Both the position numbers and the translations under genes were made by a program. The notes under the pieces were generated by a model that saw only the letters and a program-made list of their open reading frames with translations, did no database searches and was not told the origin of the DNA. From positions 1 to 64,000 of IMG/VR virus record IMGVR_UViG_3300005253_001115: 64,000 nt of DNA; one strand, 5' to 3'. This DNA is from a virus. Below, one piece after another: positions 13,127-20,380 of the stretch; position 1 is the stretch's first letter, and each line of letters opens with the position of its first letter.

Positions 13127-13141
13127 GCCGCGACAGGCGGC
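13127..13141 (+). repeat. GACAG hairpin, copy D
   Basis: GCCGC-GACAG-GCGGC, 31 bases after the initiator tRNA. Between here and copy E (13142-13259) I see small hairpins such as TGGTT-GCGG-AACCA but no gene. Confidence 0.65.
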
Positions 13142-13259
13142 ACAGACCGCCTCCAGAGGGGCTTCGAGGAAGGGAAATCCCGACAACAAAGTCCGCCCTG
13201 GTTGCGGAACCAATGTAGCTCGGTCAGTAGGCTTCCTTTTGTGCATGTAATGTGCATGT

Positions 13260-13276
13260 GGTCGCGACAGGCGACC
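13260..13276 (+). repeat. GACAG hairpin, copy E
   Basis: GGTCGC-GACAG-GCGACC. The outer pairs differ from other copies but still pair (compensatory change). Confidence 0.65.
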
Positions 13277-13306
13277 GCGGTAATAACGATATTATGACCC
13301 AACAAT

Positions 13307-13356
13307 ACCCGCCAAGCCTCTCTACGATGCTCAAACCGGCGGGTTTTTGTTTTTTC
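13307..13356 (+). terminator. intrinsic terminator
   Basis: ACCCGCC (13307) pairs with GGCGGGT (13338), followed by TTTTTGTTTTTT. Ends the tRNA transcript before the next protein gene. Confidence 0.75.
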
Positions 13357-13374
13357 CTGTGTTATTTCAACCAC

Positions 13375-13542
13375 ATGGACGATAAAGAGATCGAGATTGC
13401 CATTGACCAGTGGATTCGTGAGGTAGATTCTGCTAACCTAGAGCCTGAGGAGCTTGCTCTCTCTTTCCAGGCTCTCTGCACGGAGTTCGACATTCCTGAA
13501 GACCTTGGAAAGAAATTTGTTGCTTCAGCACTAGAAGACTAA
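13375..13542 (+). CDS. small acidic protein
   Basis: 55 residues from ATG 13375; the longer frame overlaps the terminator. MDDKEIEIAIDQWIREVDSA suggests helices. No SD is visible. The stop TAA is the first part of a TAAAGTTC promoter-like box. Confidence 0.45.
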   Translation: MDDKEIEIAIDQWIREVDSANLEPEELALSFQALCTEFDIPEDLGKKFVASALED

Positions 13543-13566
13543 AGTTCCTCAGTGTGCGGCCGATAT
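13540..13566 (+). promoter_or_regulatory. sigma-28-like promoter, best match
   Basis: TAAAGTTC, exactly 11 bases, GCCGATAT: near-perfect to the FliA/WhiG consensus TAAAGTTT-N11-GCCGATAA. It lies 20 bases before the next ATG. Confidence 0.6.
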
Positions 13567-13585
13567 ACTTCTGTGGAGAACCCGA

Positions 13586-14125
13586 ATGTCTGTTAAACGA
13601 GCGGTAGGTTATTGTGAGAAAGTGAACTGTGAGGACTACGCCAAGGGCGTATTCCTGCTCAACCACGGGGATACCTTCTACTGCCCCAGGTGCCGAGACA
13701 TAGGTGCTGTGGTAGCAGAGAGAGGCATCCATAGTGCAAAAGACGGTGTATCTTTCAAGGAAGTCAGGGTTGAATTCAACTACGACCCTATCAACAGACG
13801 TTTCAAAGAAATCGGTATCGTCCGAGACGAGTCGATCTGGGGCTCTGGCAGTACATACACGCTGCTCAGTCCTCTCATCAAGACCGAGAAGAGAGCCCTC
13901 AAGGTTGCAGAAGCGATCCTGGCCAATCTCCAGCGCTATGCAGACATTCTGGATGACGGCATTCCCAGAACCACCGAGACCATTGTATCTTTCGATGATG
14001 ATATCAGCGTCTTCACGGACAAGATGAGGCGTCTTGGTGCGGAGTGGGAGAACTCGAATCTCTCAATAAAAAGGCACGTCCGAGCGTGCAAGGATAAAGG
14101 GACTGCATGGCAAGAAATGGCATGA
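13586..14125 (+). CDS. hypothetical protein with N-terminal zinc site
   Basis: 179 residues. CEKVNCEDYAKG and FYCPRCRDIG near residues 10-40 form a zinc ribbon like those in other phage proteins of unknown role. The rest is mixed alpha/beta. It overlaps the IF-1 gene by 19 bases. Confidence 0.6.
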   Translation: MSVKRAVGYCEKVNCEDYAKGVFLLNHGDTFYCPRCRDIGAVVAERGIHSAKDGVSFKEVRVEFNYDPINRRFKEIGIVRDESIWGSGSTYTLLSPLIKTEKRALKVAEAILANLQRYADILDDGIPRTTETIVSFDDDISVFTDKMRRLGAEWENSNLSIKRHVRACKDKGTAWQEMA

Positions 14126-14328
14126 TCGAAGTAGAGGGCTCCGTGGAGAAGATCCTCGGTGGCGGAATCTACGACGTTTCGGTGGACGGGTCTACTAGAC
14201 ATGTCATGGCCAAGCTGAGCGGTCGCCTACGCCAGTATCGAATCCGGGTCCTCCCCGGAGACAAGGTACGACTCGAAGTCTCGGAAGCCGACACTACAAA
14301 AGGCTTCATCGTTTACAGAATTGGCTAA
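14107..14328 (+). CDS. infA: translation initiation factor IF-1
   Basis: 73 residues, the normal IF-1 length (about 72). IEVEGSVEKIL, HVMAKLSGRLRQYRIRVLPGDKV and the closing GFIVYRIG follow bacterial IF-1, an OB-fold protein that binds the 30S A site and helps IF-2/IF-3 select the initiator tRNA. The GKMR/FIRI RNA-binding stretch is GRLRQYRIRVLPGD here. It starts within the end of the previous gene. With the phage initiator tRNA at 13019 this points to control of initiation. Confidence 0.85.
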   Translation: MARNGMIEVEGSVEKILGGGIYDVSVDGSTRHVMAKLSGRLRQYRIRVLPGDKVRLEVSEADTTKGFIVYRIG

Positions 14329-14353
14329 AGTTCTGACCTGTCCCTGCCGATGA
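14326..14353 (+). promoter_or_regulatory. sigma-28-like promoter candidate
   Basis: TAAAGTTC, 12 bases, GCCGATGA. The TAA is the infA stop codon. A purine-rich SD (AGGAGGGGAAGGAG) follows. Confidence 0.5.
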
Positions 14354-14372
14354 GGAGGGGAAGGAGAGCATC

Positions 14373-14543
14373 ATGGTCAAAGTGTACATCATCGAGAGCG
14401 AGCGAGGCTGGGGCCAGAAGATTGACGAGGTGAAAGAGTTCGACACTCTGGAGCTTGCGGAAACCTTCGTGACTGAATTCAACTCTCACAACACCGAAGA
14501 GAAGGTCCCGGACTGGTACATGCGGGCGGAAGTGGTTCGATGA
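14373..14543 (+). CDS. small conserved-type phage protein
   Basis: 56 residues, MVKVYIIESERGWGQKIDEV at the start and VPDWYMRAEVVR at the end; compact alpha/beta. I have the impression of similar small proteins in other phages but know no function. Strong SD AAGGAG. Confidence 0.6.
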   Translation: MVKVYIIESERGWGQKIDEVKEFDTLELAETFVTEFNSHNTEEKVPDWYMRAEVVR

Positions 14544-14734
14544 TCGAGCTATCCCCCTTCGTGGTTGCTATCCTGGGCATTTTCGCTATCATCGGGTTCA
14601 TCGATGTTGTGGGGCGGTTTTCGTCTCCCCGTCGAACCCGAATACGGGTGGATGGAACTGTAAACAGCAAGAGGCATCTACTGGCATGTGGCCTGATCTC
14701 CCAGGCACACCGCCAGGGAGACCCAGAGTTCTAG
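14540..14734 (+). CDS. small membrane protein
   Basis: 64 residues with one transmembrane helix near residues 6-24 (FVVAILGIFAIIGFIDVV) and a basic tail. ATGA overlap with the previous gene. Confidence 0.5.
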   Translation: MIELSPFVVAILGIFAIIGFIDVVGRFSSPRRTRIRVDGTVNSKRHLLACGLISQAHRQGDPEF

Positions 14735-14964
14735 TGGCACAGCGTAAGTCGTGCGAAGGAAAAGACGGTAGGACCCTTAGAAAGGGTTCGCGTGTCGAGA
14801 TTCATGCACACACGACGGAGAGCGGCTGGCACATGAGTGGCTTTTTTGGTAAGGTACTGGAAGTATTGCACGATGAGAAGGGTCCATACCTTCGGATCAA
14901 GCTAAAAGGCACTCGTAAAGGTGCGGAGAGGCTTGCCCGAGCGTACAACATAACTAGACGTTAA
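14734..14964 (+). CDS. small SH3-like basic protein
   Basis: About 76 residues from GTG 14734, which overlaps the previous stop; ATG 14686 is an alternative. KGSRVEIHAHTTESGWHMSG then GKVLEVLHDEKGPYLRIKL looks like a small beta-barrel. Function unknown. Confidence 0.45.
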   Translation: MAQRKSCEGKDGRTLRKGSRVEIHAHTTESGWHMSGFFGKVLEVLHDEKGPYLRIKLKGTRKGAERLARAYNITRR

Positions 14965-14978
14965 AGGGGTCCGGGCAG

Positions 14979-15059
14979 ATGAAAATAATCGCTTACAGGG
15001 GCGTACAGAGCAGCACCCTGGGGGAAACATGGGCTGGGCAAGAGGGTCTGAGCTTGTAG
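14979..15059 (+). CDS. 26-residue micro-ORF
   Basis: MKIIAYRGVQSSTLGETWAG..., overlapped by the next gene. A weak GGGGTCCGGGC lies upstream. Only tentative. Confidence 0.25.
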   Translation: MKIIAYRGVQSSTLGETWAGQEGLSL

Positions 15060-15250
15060 GGCGCGTAGCGCGAGTTTTGGTTGGCGTGGTAGAAACCCCC
15101 GAATGTCGGCGGGAAATCTACGAAGAGCTGGTTCAGGTGGCCCTGGACTTCGATTGTGACACGCTGGATGAGTGCCGAGGGATTGACACTGAACTGGACG
15201 CTGCGATTGACGAGCACTGGGGACCTTACGACAACGAGGAAGAAGACTAA
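15029..15250 (+). CDS. small acidic protein
   Basis: 73 residues; helical, ending in acidic DEHWGPYDNEEED. SD GGGGGAAAC. The stop overlaps the next ATG (TAATG). Confidence 0.5.
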   Translation: MGWARGSELVGRVARVLVGVVETPECRREIYEELVQVALDFDCDTLDECRGIDTELDAAIDEHWGPYDNEEED

Positions 15251-15444
15251 TGGGGCTTGTGCTTACAATCATTTATGTGGCTATTGGCGTCTCCCTAGCC
15301 AATCATATGGAGTACACGGACGGATTGAAGGGAATCCAGGCTCCTGCTAGATTTTTCGTGCTAGCAGCCGCTTGGCCGTTGCTGGTTTTTTATTGTTTGA
15401 AGTGTCTTGCCGACGGCACTGCCACGCTTCGGAGAAGGGGATGA
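15250..15444 (+). CDS. membrane protein
   Basis: 64 residues with two hydrophobic helices (VLTIIYVAIGVSLA; FFVLAAAWPLLVFYCL). Unknown function; part of a chain of overlapping membrane micro-genes. Confidence 0.5.
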   Translation: MGLVLTIIYVAIGVSLANHMEYTDGLKGIQAPARFFVLAAAWPLLVFYCLKCLADGTATLRRRG

Positions 15445-15515
15445 TTTACTCAGGTCGAGTACATAAGATTGGTTTTTGCGCTATTCGTTGCTGGCTGTGG
15501 GTTGCCTTCTTGTGA
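15441..15515 (+). CDS. 24-residue membrane micro-ORF
   Basis: MIYSGRVHKIGFCAIRCWLW... is a basic start then a short hydrophobic helix. It has ATGA overlap upstream and TGATG overlap downstream, and is supported mainly by this coupling. Confidence 0.3.
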   Translation: MIYSGRVHKIGFCAIRCWLWVAFL

Positions 15516-15649
15516 TGCAACACCCTATCACTGGCGCACGGTGGCTAGACTGTGGCTTGTTGCTCGTGGCTGCGGACTTCTTCGGACTACTTAACTTGAA
15601 TGGCTGGGGCGGCAAGCGCCGTAACTGGGCTGGGGAGTTGACACCATAA
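15515..15649 (+). CDS. 44-residue membrane-associated protein
   Basis: MQHPITGARWLDCGLLLVAA..., one hydrophobic helix and a basic tail. The stop overlaps the next ATG. Confidence 0.4.
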   Translation: MQHPITGARWLDCGLLLVAADFFGLLNLNGWGGKRRNWAGELTP

Positions 15650-16242
15650 TGGGTTGGGACCAAGAGATATCGCGACAGGATGTACAGGGACTCCTTTTGG
15701 ACCTTCTCGGGGTAGATCCGAACGAGTTGCTCCGGCAGGTGATCGAGCAGAAGCTCGCTGGGCTGGGGCTATCCTACGAGGTCGAGGAAGATCCCGCACG
15801 GGAAGAAGGTGATGGTATGGTCCACAGCTTCCACCCTCGGAAGATCACGTTCTCAGACGGCCGGGTTTTCGTGGAAACCATCACGGAAAGCGTCCGCAGT
15901 GACGATTGGGGCAGCGACCACTACGGATTCGTGGAGGCCGGAAAGCCCTACAAGATCCTGCACGTTGACTATAACGATAACGGCGAGGGGGACGAACCGA
16001 AGGTCACTGAGGAAATAATTCCGGGGTCCGATGGTAATGTAACTTCCCTCGATGAGATTCGTGAGAAGGGGAACGCGCTGACTCCGGGCATGGGGGACGA
16101 GATCAGCGACTTCTTCGATTCCCAGGGAATCACCTCCTTCGAGTTTGCGCCTGCCGAGGAGTGTGGCGGCGGACTCTGTGCAGCCTGCGGCGATGCCGAC
16201 GGACCTTCCAAGGTCTGCGACTGTCCGAACTGTCATGTCTGA
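15649..16242 (+). CDS. hypothetical protein with C-terminal zinc cluster
   Basis: 197 residues, acidic. Ends in ECGGGLCAACGDADG and CDCPNCHV, six cysteines likely to bind zinc. The middle looks like a beta-rich domain. No family recognised. Confidence 0.55.
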   Translation: MGWDQEISRQDVQGLLLDLLGVDPNELLRQVIEQKLAGLGLSYEVEEDPAREEGDGMVHSFHPRKITFSDGRVFVETITESVRSDDWGSDHYGFVEAGKPYKILHVDYNDNGEGDEPKVTEEIIPGSDGNVTSLDEIREKGNALTPGMGDEISDFFDSQGITSFEFAPAEECGGGLCAACGDADGPSKVCDCPNCHV

Positions 16243-16573
16243 GTCCGTAATCGACAGCGGGAAGCTGATCCCAGTTGACCTGACCAGGGAAGAGGCTCTC
16301 GCAGAATGCGAACGTCTCGGGCTGGAATGGATTTTGGAGACTTACGAAGACGCCAAGGAAGCCCTGTGTTGTGAGACTGAAGAGTACGCAGACATTGAGG
16401 GACTGGGGTTCTGCCGGGTCGAAGGCTTCAAGACTGAAGATCCTACTACTGATTGGTGTACCCTATCGAAGAATGAGGACGGGAGCTACGACTTCCGGGC
16501 TAGCTACTACAACGGCGGGGCACATTGGACGGAGCTTGTCGAAGGGGCCTGGAGGAAGCCGAGGAATGGATAA
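16235..16573 (+). CDS. hypothetical acidic protein
   Basis: 112 residues from ATG 16235, overlapping the upstream stop. Rich in Trp, Cys and Glu. The sequence ends WRKPRNG. Unknown function. Confidence 0.5.
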   Translation: MSESVIDSGKLIPVDLTREEALAECERLGLEWILETYEDAKEALCCETEEYADIEGLGFCRVEGFKTEDPTTDWCTLSKNEDGSYDFRASYYNGGAHWTELVEGAWRKPRNG

Positions 16574-16700
16574 AGAACATCGGCATCCCAACGTATGGCC
16601 CGCTAAGTTGGGAACCCAGCCAGCACGGCATACAGTGACCGATCTTCTTAACCCTAATTTGCTTACCTACTACCACCTTGCTTCGAGTGACAGTAGATAG
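16566..16700 (+). CDS. 44-residue hypothetical protein
   Basis: MDKEHRHPNVWPAKLGTQPA..., overlapping the previous gene by 8 bases. Polar, no known family. Confidence 0.4.
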   Translation: MDKEHRHPNVWPAKLGTQPARHTVTDLLNPNLLTYYHLASSDSR

Positions 16701-16736
16701 GATAGGCCCCGGTCGGCACCTTTTTGTTAGCCTGTA

Positions 16737-17024
16737 ATGATTGTTGCGTACCACGGCACTAGCCGGGAGAATGTTGATTCCATTTTGAAAGAAGGATTTC
16801 GAGTAGGTACCTATTTTGCCTATGCTATCGAAAATGCTAGAAAATTTGGTGGAGAGTGTGTTTTTGCTGCACAGTTCAACGAAGACGGATTTCGTGGGGA
16901 TAATGACGGATGGCAGTTTCATCTTCGCGATCCTCTAGCGCCAAGCGAAATTCTGTGGTTTGGGTCGTCTACATCCTGCGGTGCTCCGACGGCACGCTGT
17001 ACACCGGGTACACGAACGACATAG
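16737..17024 (+). CDS. ADP-ribosyltransferase-like fold protein
   Basis: 95 residues. [18 protein letters not shown] and [19 protein letters not shown] resemble the HGT...YxxxAxxxA pattern of ART/KptA-type NAD-using enzymes. The last 25 residues are read from the GIY-YIG gene in another frame, so the true end may have been displaced. Small for the family; an inactive relic is possible. Confidence 0.45.
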   Translation: MIVAYHGTSRENVDSILKEGFRVGTYFAYAIENARKFGGECVFAAQFNEDGFRGDNDGWQFHLRDPLAPSEILWFGSSTSCGAPTARCTPGTRTT

Positions 17025-17221
17025 AGGCTAGGCTAAAGAAGCACAATGCCGGAAAAGGCGCGAAGTACACTAGAAGTAGGCTACCAACAGTAGTCTGCTA
17101 CACCTCCCGGTGGGGCAGTAAGTCGCTCGCTATGCGTTGTGAGGCTGACATTAAGAAGAAGACGCGAGCCCAGAAGCTAGCTCTCATTGAAGATCGAGAC
17201 GAATGGGGCTATGGTGACTAA
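16955..17221 (+). CDS. GIY-YIG endonuclease (UPF0213/SLX1-like)
   Basis: About 88 residues from GTG 16955. [27 protein letters not shown] holds the GIY-YIG pair and Arg, and [22 protein letters not shown] the Glu helix, as in the YhbQ/UPF0213 single-domain group. Overlaps the ART-like gene by 70 bases, suggesting recent insertion. Confidence 0.75.
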   Translation: MVWVVYILRCSDGTLYTGYTNDIEARLKKHNAGKGAKYTRSRLPTVVCYTSRWGSKSLAMRCEADIKKKTRAQKLALIEDRDEWGYGD

Positions 17222-17232
17222 AAGGAAACCGA

Positions 17233-17658
17233 ATGGACATCAGTAAGACATCGAGTACGTATCGAAAATATGTAGCAGGAGCCAAGAGCTACGCAAGGTT
17301 TTTCGATAAGCACTTCTTCAGCAGCGACATGGAAAGTGTTGGCTTTTGCTCTATGATGCGGACCATTTACTTCTGGAGACCCCTCATCGCCACTACCCGC
17401 GTACTGATGATGGCTATGACGGTTGTGATAGTCTGCGCGGCTTTTTACCTCAAATCGACGGAGATCCTAGCGGGTATTGTGGTATTCCTTTTGCTTGCCC
17501 TGCTTGTCTGGGTGGCCAAGATAGCGGTTTTGGCTGGTGGGGATTACTTCGACTCAGCAGACGAGTCTCTATTATTTCAGTGGGCAAAAGCCTCACACGA
17601 CAAGGTTTGTCCGCTCGTTACCTTTACCCCCACGGAGGAAGAAAAATGCGACGAATAG
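17233..17658 (+). CDS. membrane protein with two helices
   Basis: 141 residues. Hydrophobic helices at about 57-78 (TTRVLMMAMTVVIVCAAFYL) and 84-105 (LAGIVVFLLLALLVWVAKIAV), with polar ends in the cytoplasm by charge. Function unknown. Confidence 0.6.
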   Translation: MDISKTSSTYRKYVAGAKSYARFFDKHFFSSDMESVGFCSMMRTIYFWRPLIATTRVLMMAMTVVIVCAAFYLKSTEILAGIVVFLLLALLVWVAKIAVLAGGDYFDSADESLLFQWAKASHDKVCPLVTFTPTEEEKCDE

Positions 17659-17783
17659 CTTTGATTATCAAAGAGTGGTATGTCGTCCCCGGTGGTATGG
17701 TGGTGTCGATTCCCTTTTTACTGGCCATCGTTCTACTGTGCGTAGGTGCCGTCGGCCAAGCTACCCTTAAATTGATTTTTTAG
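17646..17783 (+). CDS. 45-residue membrane protein
   Basis: MRRIALIIKEWYVVPGGMVV, then one transmembrane helix SIPFLLAIVLLCVGAVG. Overlaps the previous gene by 13 bases. Confidence 0.45.
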   Translation: MRRIALIIKEWYVVPGGMVVSIPFLLAIVLLCVGAVGQATLKLIF

Positions 17784-17789
17784 GAGAAT

Positions 17790-18398
17790 ATGATGTTTGA
17801 AGTTGGTCTTTTGGTCGCGGGCTTTTTGGCTCTTCCCTGGTACGTTCTGAGTATCTTGGTGATCGTCTTTCTATGTGACGTTGGGGCGGCATCGAAGGAT
17901 GAGTTCGCTTTCGCCACTGGAGCAATTATCGTAGGGCTGCTTCTTGTCTCTGGTCTAGGCTGGTGGACAGAGGGCTTCAATCCTCTTGGGTGGGCATGGA
18001 ACAATCCAGTGGATGTGATTACTGGCTTCGTGGCCTACTCGTTGATCGGGTGTCTCTGGAGTGTTGCCAAGTGGAAGCTGTTTCTCCGCAAGTCGTTCAA
18101 GCGTTCTGAGAAGAAATTCGAAGAGGCCCTGACCAACTTCCAACGCATGCTGGACGAGGTGGCAAACGGGACTAGGCACCACGCGCCCACTGACCCGCCG
18201 AAGAAGACACGACCGAGCGAGTCGTTCGCCAGCGAGAACGCCGGTCGCCTGACGGGCTGGATTTTTCACTGGCCTTTCTCGGTTCTGGGTGTTCTGGTCG
18301 GTGACGTTATCATCCGGTTCGCGGACACTTGCTACAAGGCGCTGCACGGACTGTTCGAGCGCATGGCTCGGGCGCAGTTTGCGGGGTATGAGGAATGA
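17790..18398 (+). CDS. polytopic membrane protein
   Basis: 202 residues with about four hydrophobic helices: three in the first 95 residues and one near residues 155-170. A coiled-coil linker lies between. TTAGGAGAATATG start. It may insert in the host inner membrane; role unknown. Confidence 0.6.
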   Translation: MMFEVGLLVAGFLALPWYVLSILVIVFLCDVGAASKDEFAFATGAIIVGLLLVSGLGWWTEGFNPLGWAWNNPVDVITGFVAYSLIGCLWSVAKWKLFLRKSFKRSEKKFEEALTNFQRMLDEVANGTRHHAPTDPPKKTRPSESFASENAGRLTGWIFHWPFSVLGVLVGDVIIRFADTCYKALHGLFERMARAQFAGYEE

Positions 18399-18607
18399 GA
18401 AACCCCAAAGAGGCTTTGACCAAAGCAGGGTATGAGGCGTACCGGGCACATTTGTGGAACCTGCGGGAAGCTTTGTTCTTCCTTACGGGACACGCTGAGG
18501 ACCTGGAGCTAGATGCTCTTGACGACGGAGAACTGTGCAGAGGGCTGTATACCCTTGAGGGGGCCTTGCACACGCATAGGTTGGTATTGTTGGGCGAGTC
18601 CCGATGA
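18395..18607 (+). CDS. small helical protein
   Basis: 70 residues starting MRNPKEALTKAGYEAYRAHL; helical and acidic. ATGA overlaps at both ends. Confidence 0.5.
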   Translation: MRNPKEALTKAGYEAYRAHLWNLREALFFLTGHAEDLELDALDDGELCRGLYTLEGALHTHRLVLLGESR

Positions 18608-18996
18608 GGAATGAACCTACCTGTGAATGTATCGTCGATGGCTGCAAAAACCGTATCTCTGCCTTGGACGACCAATTCTGGTGCGGTGAGCACGGTGGAG
18701 AGACAATGTACGAGATGACAGACCGTAAGGGTTTGGTCGCTGCACAGAAAGCCCTGCGTCAGGAGCAGCACGGCACAAAGGAGGTACAGGGCACGCCGAT
18801 CGACGAGAATAAACCCATGACTGTTTCTGAGATGATAAGCGTGGTCGCTTACGAGCAGGGTACGGATGTTCTGGGCGGCACCGAGGAGGTGGAGATTCCC
18901 GACCCAGCTCCTACCAATTTGACCACTATCTTGACCACTACGGCCAGCGTAACGATTACCAAGCCCCGCGAAGCGAACCGTTTGAAGGCGCGGTAA
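18604..18996 (+). CDS. zinc-binding hypothetical protein
   Basis: 130 residues. CECIVDGCKNRI and FWCGEHGGE form a zinc finger of the type also seen at the start of the HNH proteins here. A Thr-rich C-terminal stretch (LTTILTTTASVTIT) ends in basic REANRLKAR. Confidence 0.5.
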   Translation: MRNEPTCECIVDGCKNRISALDDQFWCGEHGGETMYEMTDRKGLVAAQKALRQEQHGTKEVQGTPIDENKPMTVSEMISVVAYEQGTDVLGGTEEVEIPDPAPTNLTTILTTTASVTITKPREANRLKAR

Positions 18997-19277
18997 TGCT
19001 CTGTACGATATGCTGTAAATGCGGCAGGTGGTACGGCCCCTGGTACGAGGAGCCCAGAAACTGCCTTGGCCAGTGGTATTTTGACGAGGCCGGGAAGCAG
19101 CGCTACAATAGTTGCGATCATTTGCGCTGTGGGGGTTGCGGGAAGGGGGACTTTCCCCTACCCTGTGAAGGTGAGAAAAAGGTGCTGAAAGCTCCTGGGG
19201 GCGCTCCTAGGAAAAAGTTCAATCGAAAGAAGAAAAAAAACAAGAATCGGAACAGAAATCGCTCAAGAAATGGCTAG
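18996..19277 (+). CDS. Cys-rich protein with Lys/Arg/Asn tail
   Basis: 93 residues. At least seven cysteines in the first 60 residues (CTICCKCGRW, CGGCGKGD), then a tail of K, R and N. Probably zinc and nucleic-acid binding. A-rich codons in the tail differ from the surroundings. Confidence 0.5.
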   Translation: MLCTICCKCGRWYGPWYEEPRNCLGQWYFDEAGKQRYNSCDHLRCGGCGKGDFPLPCEGEKKVLKAPGGAPRKKFNRKKKKNKNRNRNRSRNG

Positions 19278-19289
19278 GCTGTCCGATAC

Positions 19290-19484
19290 TACACTAAAGA
19301 GCTTGTGCATCGCGAAAACTTTTCGGGTGCTTATATATTGGATACAATGATGGTCTCAGTAAAACAGTCCCAATCGAAGCCGAGTCAGCCCAGTAATCCT
19401 GGGCAGGAGACTGGTGTGCTGTAGCTCGAACTGAAACGAGCGACTTTTCGCGCCCCGGCCTCCAACGACCGGGGCGTTTTTTTT
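19290..19484 (+). ncRNA. candidate small RNA with own terminator
   Basis: Between genes: an ACTAAAGA motif (19290), a TTTTCG-N17-TACAAT promoter-like pair, hairpins CCCAG.../CTGGG and GCTCG/CGAGC, then a strong terminator. A 25-codon ORF from 19347 (MMVSVKQSQSKPSQPSNPGQ) is possible but has no SD. Layout parallels 4669-4917. Confidence 0.4.
19451..19484 (+). terminator. strong intrinsic terminator
   Basis: CGCCCCGG, loop, CCGGGGCG followed by eight T. Perfect eight-pair stem. Confidence 0.85.
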
Positions 19485-19496
19485 GGAGGTACCGTT

Positions 19497-19910
19497 TTGG
19501 CTGGAAGAAATAAATCACCCAATTGTAAAAATGGTCACCCGTTTACAAAAGAGAACACGCAAGTACGGCCTAACGGCGCTCGCAGATGCCGTACCTGCCA
19601 TAGAGCGGAAAACCGAAAATACGATAGAGCAAATGTACTGAAGAGGCGTGAAGGGCAACTCAAGATCAAGTACGATATTTCTGCTTACGACTACGAAGAA
19701 ATGCTGCGCAGGCAAGGTAATGTTTGCGCTATATGCAAAGAAGGTTCTGATAAAGTTTTTCATGTAGATCACGATCATTGTACTGGGGAAGTTCGTGGAT
19801 TGCTGTGCAAGCCATGTAACGTTGGTTTGGGTTGGTTCAGGGATAACCGGAAAGCGCTTTTGGAAGCTTCAGAATACTTGCTTCAAGACTCCAGAAGTGG
19901 CCAAAAATAA
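19497..19910 (+). CDS. recombination endonuclease VII-like protein
   Basis: 137 residues, TTG start 8 bases after GGAGG. CKNGHPF and CRTCHRAEN open the protein; CAICKEGSDKVFHVDHDHC near residues 79-97 and GLLCKPCNVGLGWFRDN form the zinc/HxDHxH core of the T4 endonuclease VII (gp49) family, which cleaves branched DNA. Free-standing homing use is equally likely in this setting. Confidence 0.8.
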   Translation: MAGRNKSPNCKNGHPFTKENTQVRPNGARRCRTCHRAENRKYDRANVLKRREGQLKIKYDISAYDYEEMLRRQGNVCAICKEGSDKVFHVDHDHCTGEVRGLLCKPCNVGLGWFRDNRKALLEASEYLLQDSRSGQK

Positions 19911-19980
19911 GAAGGCAAAAGGATTTTATTGCGACCGTTCCTGTATGGCGCGGGATTTCGGACGCGGAAGAAGTAAATGT

Positions 19981-20055
19981 TCCCCGTAATGCACAAGGCG
20001 TGCAGTCGTCCTGTTAAGGCGTATGAGCTAGGTTCGATTCCTAGACGGGGAGCCA
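19981..20055 (+). tRNA. tRNA-Asn(GTT)
   Basis: Acceptor TCCCCGT/ACGGGGA, anticodon loop CTGTTAA, T-arm CTAGG-TTCGATT-CCTAG, CCA encoded. Confidence 0.85.
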
Positions 20056-20077
20056 ATTTAAGGCAAACAAAGGTCAT

Positions 20078-20151
20078 ATCCCGGTCGCCAGAGAGGCGGT
20101 ACGGGTATCGCGACAGGCGATAAGGTAGGCTAGCGTTTGTATAGCCGGGAA
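20078..20151 (+). other. cloverleaf-like RNA enclosing GACAG hairpin F
   Basis: ATCCCGG pairs with CCGGGAA (6 of 7); inside are CGCC-AGAGA-GGCG, the GACAG hairpin, and GGCTA/TAGCC competing with the outer stem. No T-loop consensus. It may be a degenerate tRNA or a distinct structured RNA. Confidence 0.35.
20106..20122 (+). repeat. GACAG hairpin, copy F
   Basis: TATCGC-GACAG-GCGATA; the outer three pairs are A-T rich versus G-C in other copies, yet stay paired. Confidence 0.7.
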
Positions 20152-20165
20152 GTTCTTTGCTCCCG

Positions 20166-20238
20166 GCCCTTATAACTCAATTGGCAGAGTGCCGGGCCTG
20201 AAGCCCGGATGTTGCAGGTTCGAGTCCTGCTAAGGGCC
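20166..20238 (+). tRNA. tRNA, loop CCTGAAG (TGA or GAA)
   Basis: All stems are perfect: acceptor GCCCTTA/TAAGGGC, D-stem ACTC/GAGT, anticodon stem CCGGG/CCCGG, T-arm GCAGG-TTCGAGT-CCTGC. By position the anticodon is TGA (Ser) with C33, but the variable loop is short, unlike Ser. A GAA (Phe) reading needs a shifted loop. Confidence 0.65.
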
Positions 20239-20247
20239 ACAGAGAGT

Positions 20248-20262
20248 GCCGCGACAGGCGGC
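20248..20262 (+). repeat. GACAG hairpin, copy G
   Basis: GCCGC-GACAG-GCGGC, 9 bases after the preceding tRNA and 21 before tRNA-Pro(CGG). Confidence 0.65.
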
Positions 20263-20283
20263 GAGCGACCGGCAACAGTTTAA

Positions 20284-20360
20284 CAGGGTGTAGTTCAGTC
20301 TGGAAGAATCCTCCCCTCGGAAGGGAGAGGTCGTTGGTTCAAATCCAACCACCCTGACCA
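20284..20360 (+). tRNA. tRNA-Pro(CGG)
   Basis: Acceptor CAGGGTG/CACCCTG, anticodon arm CTCCC-CTCGGAA-GGGAG, CCA encoded. Confidence 0.9.
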
Positions 20361-20380
20361 TTTGATTACGAAAGGATAAA

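Noticed and set aside
13142-13259. A tRNA-His with TTGTGCATG between hairpins D and E
   Set aside because: A D-arm-like GTAGCTCGGTCAGTAGGC is followed by no pairing anticodon stem or T-arm.
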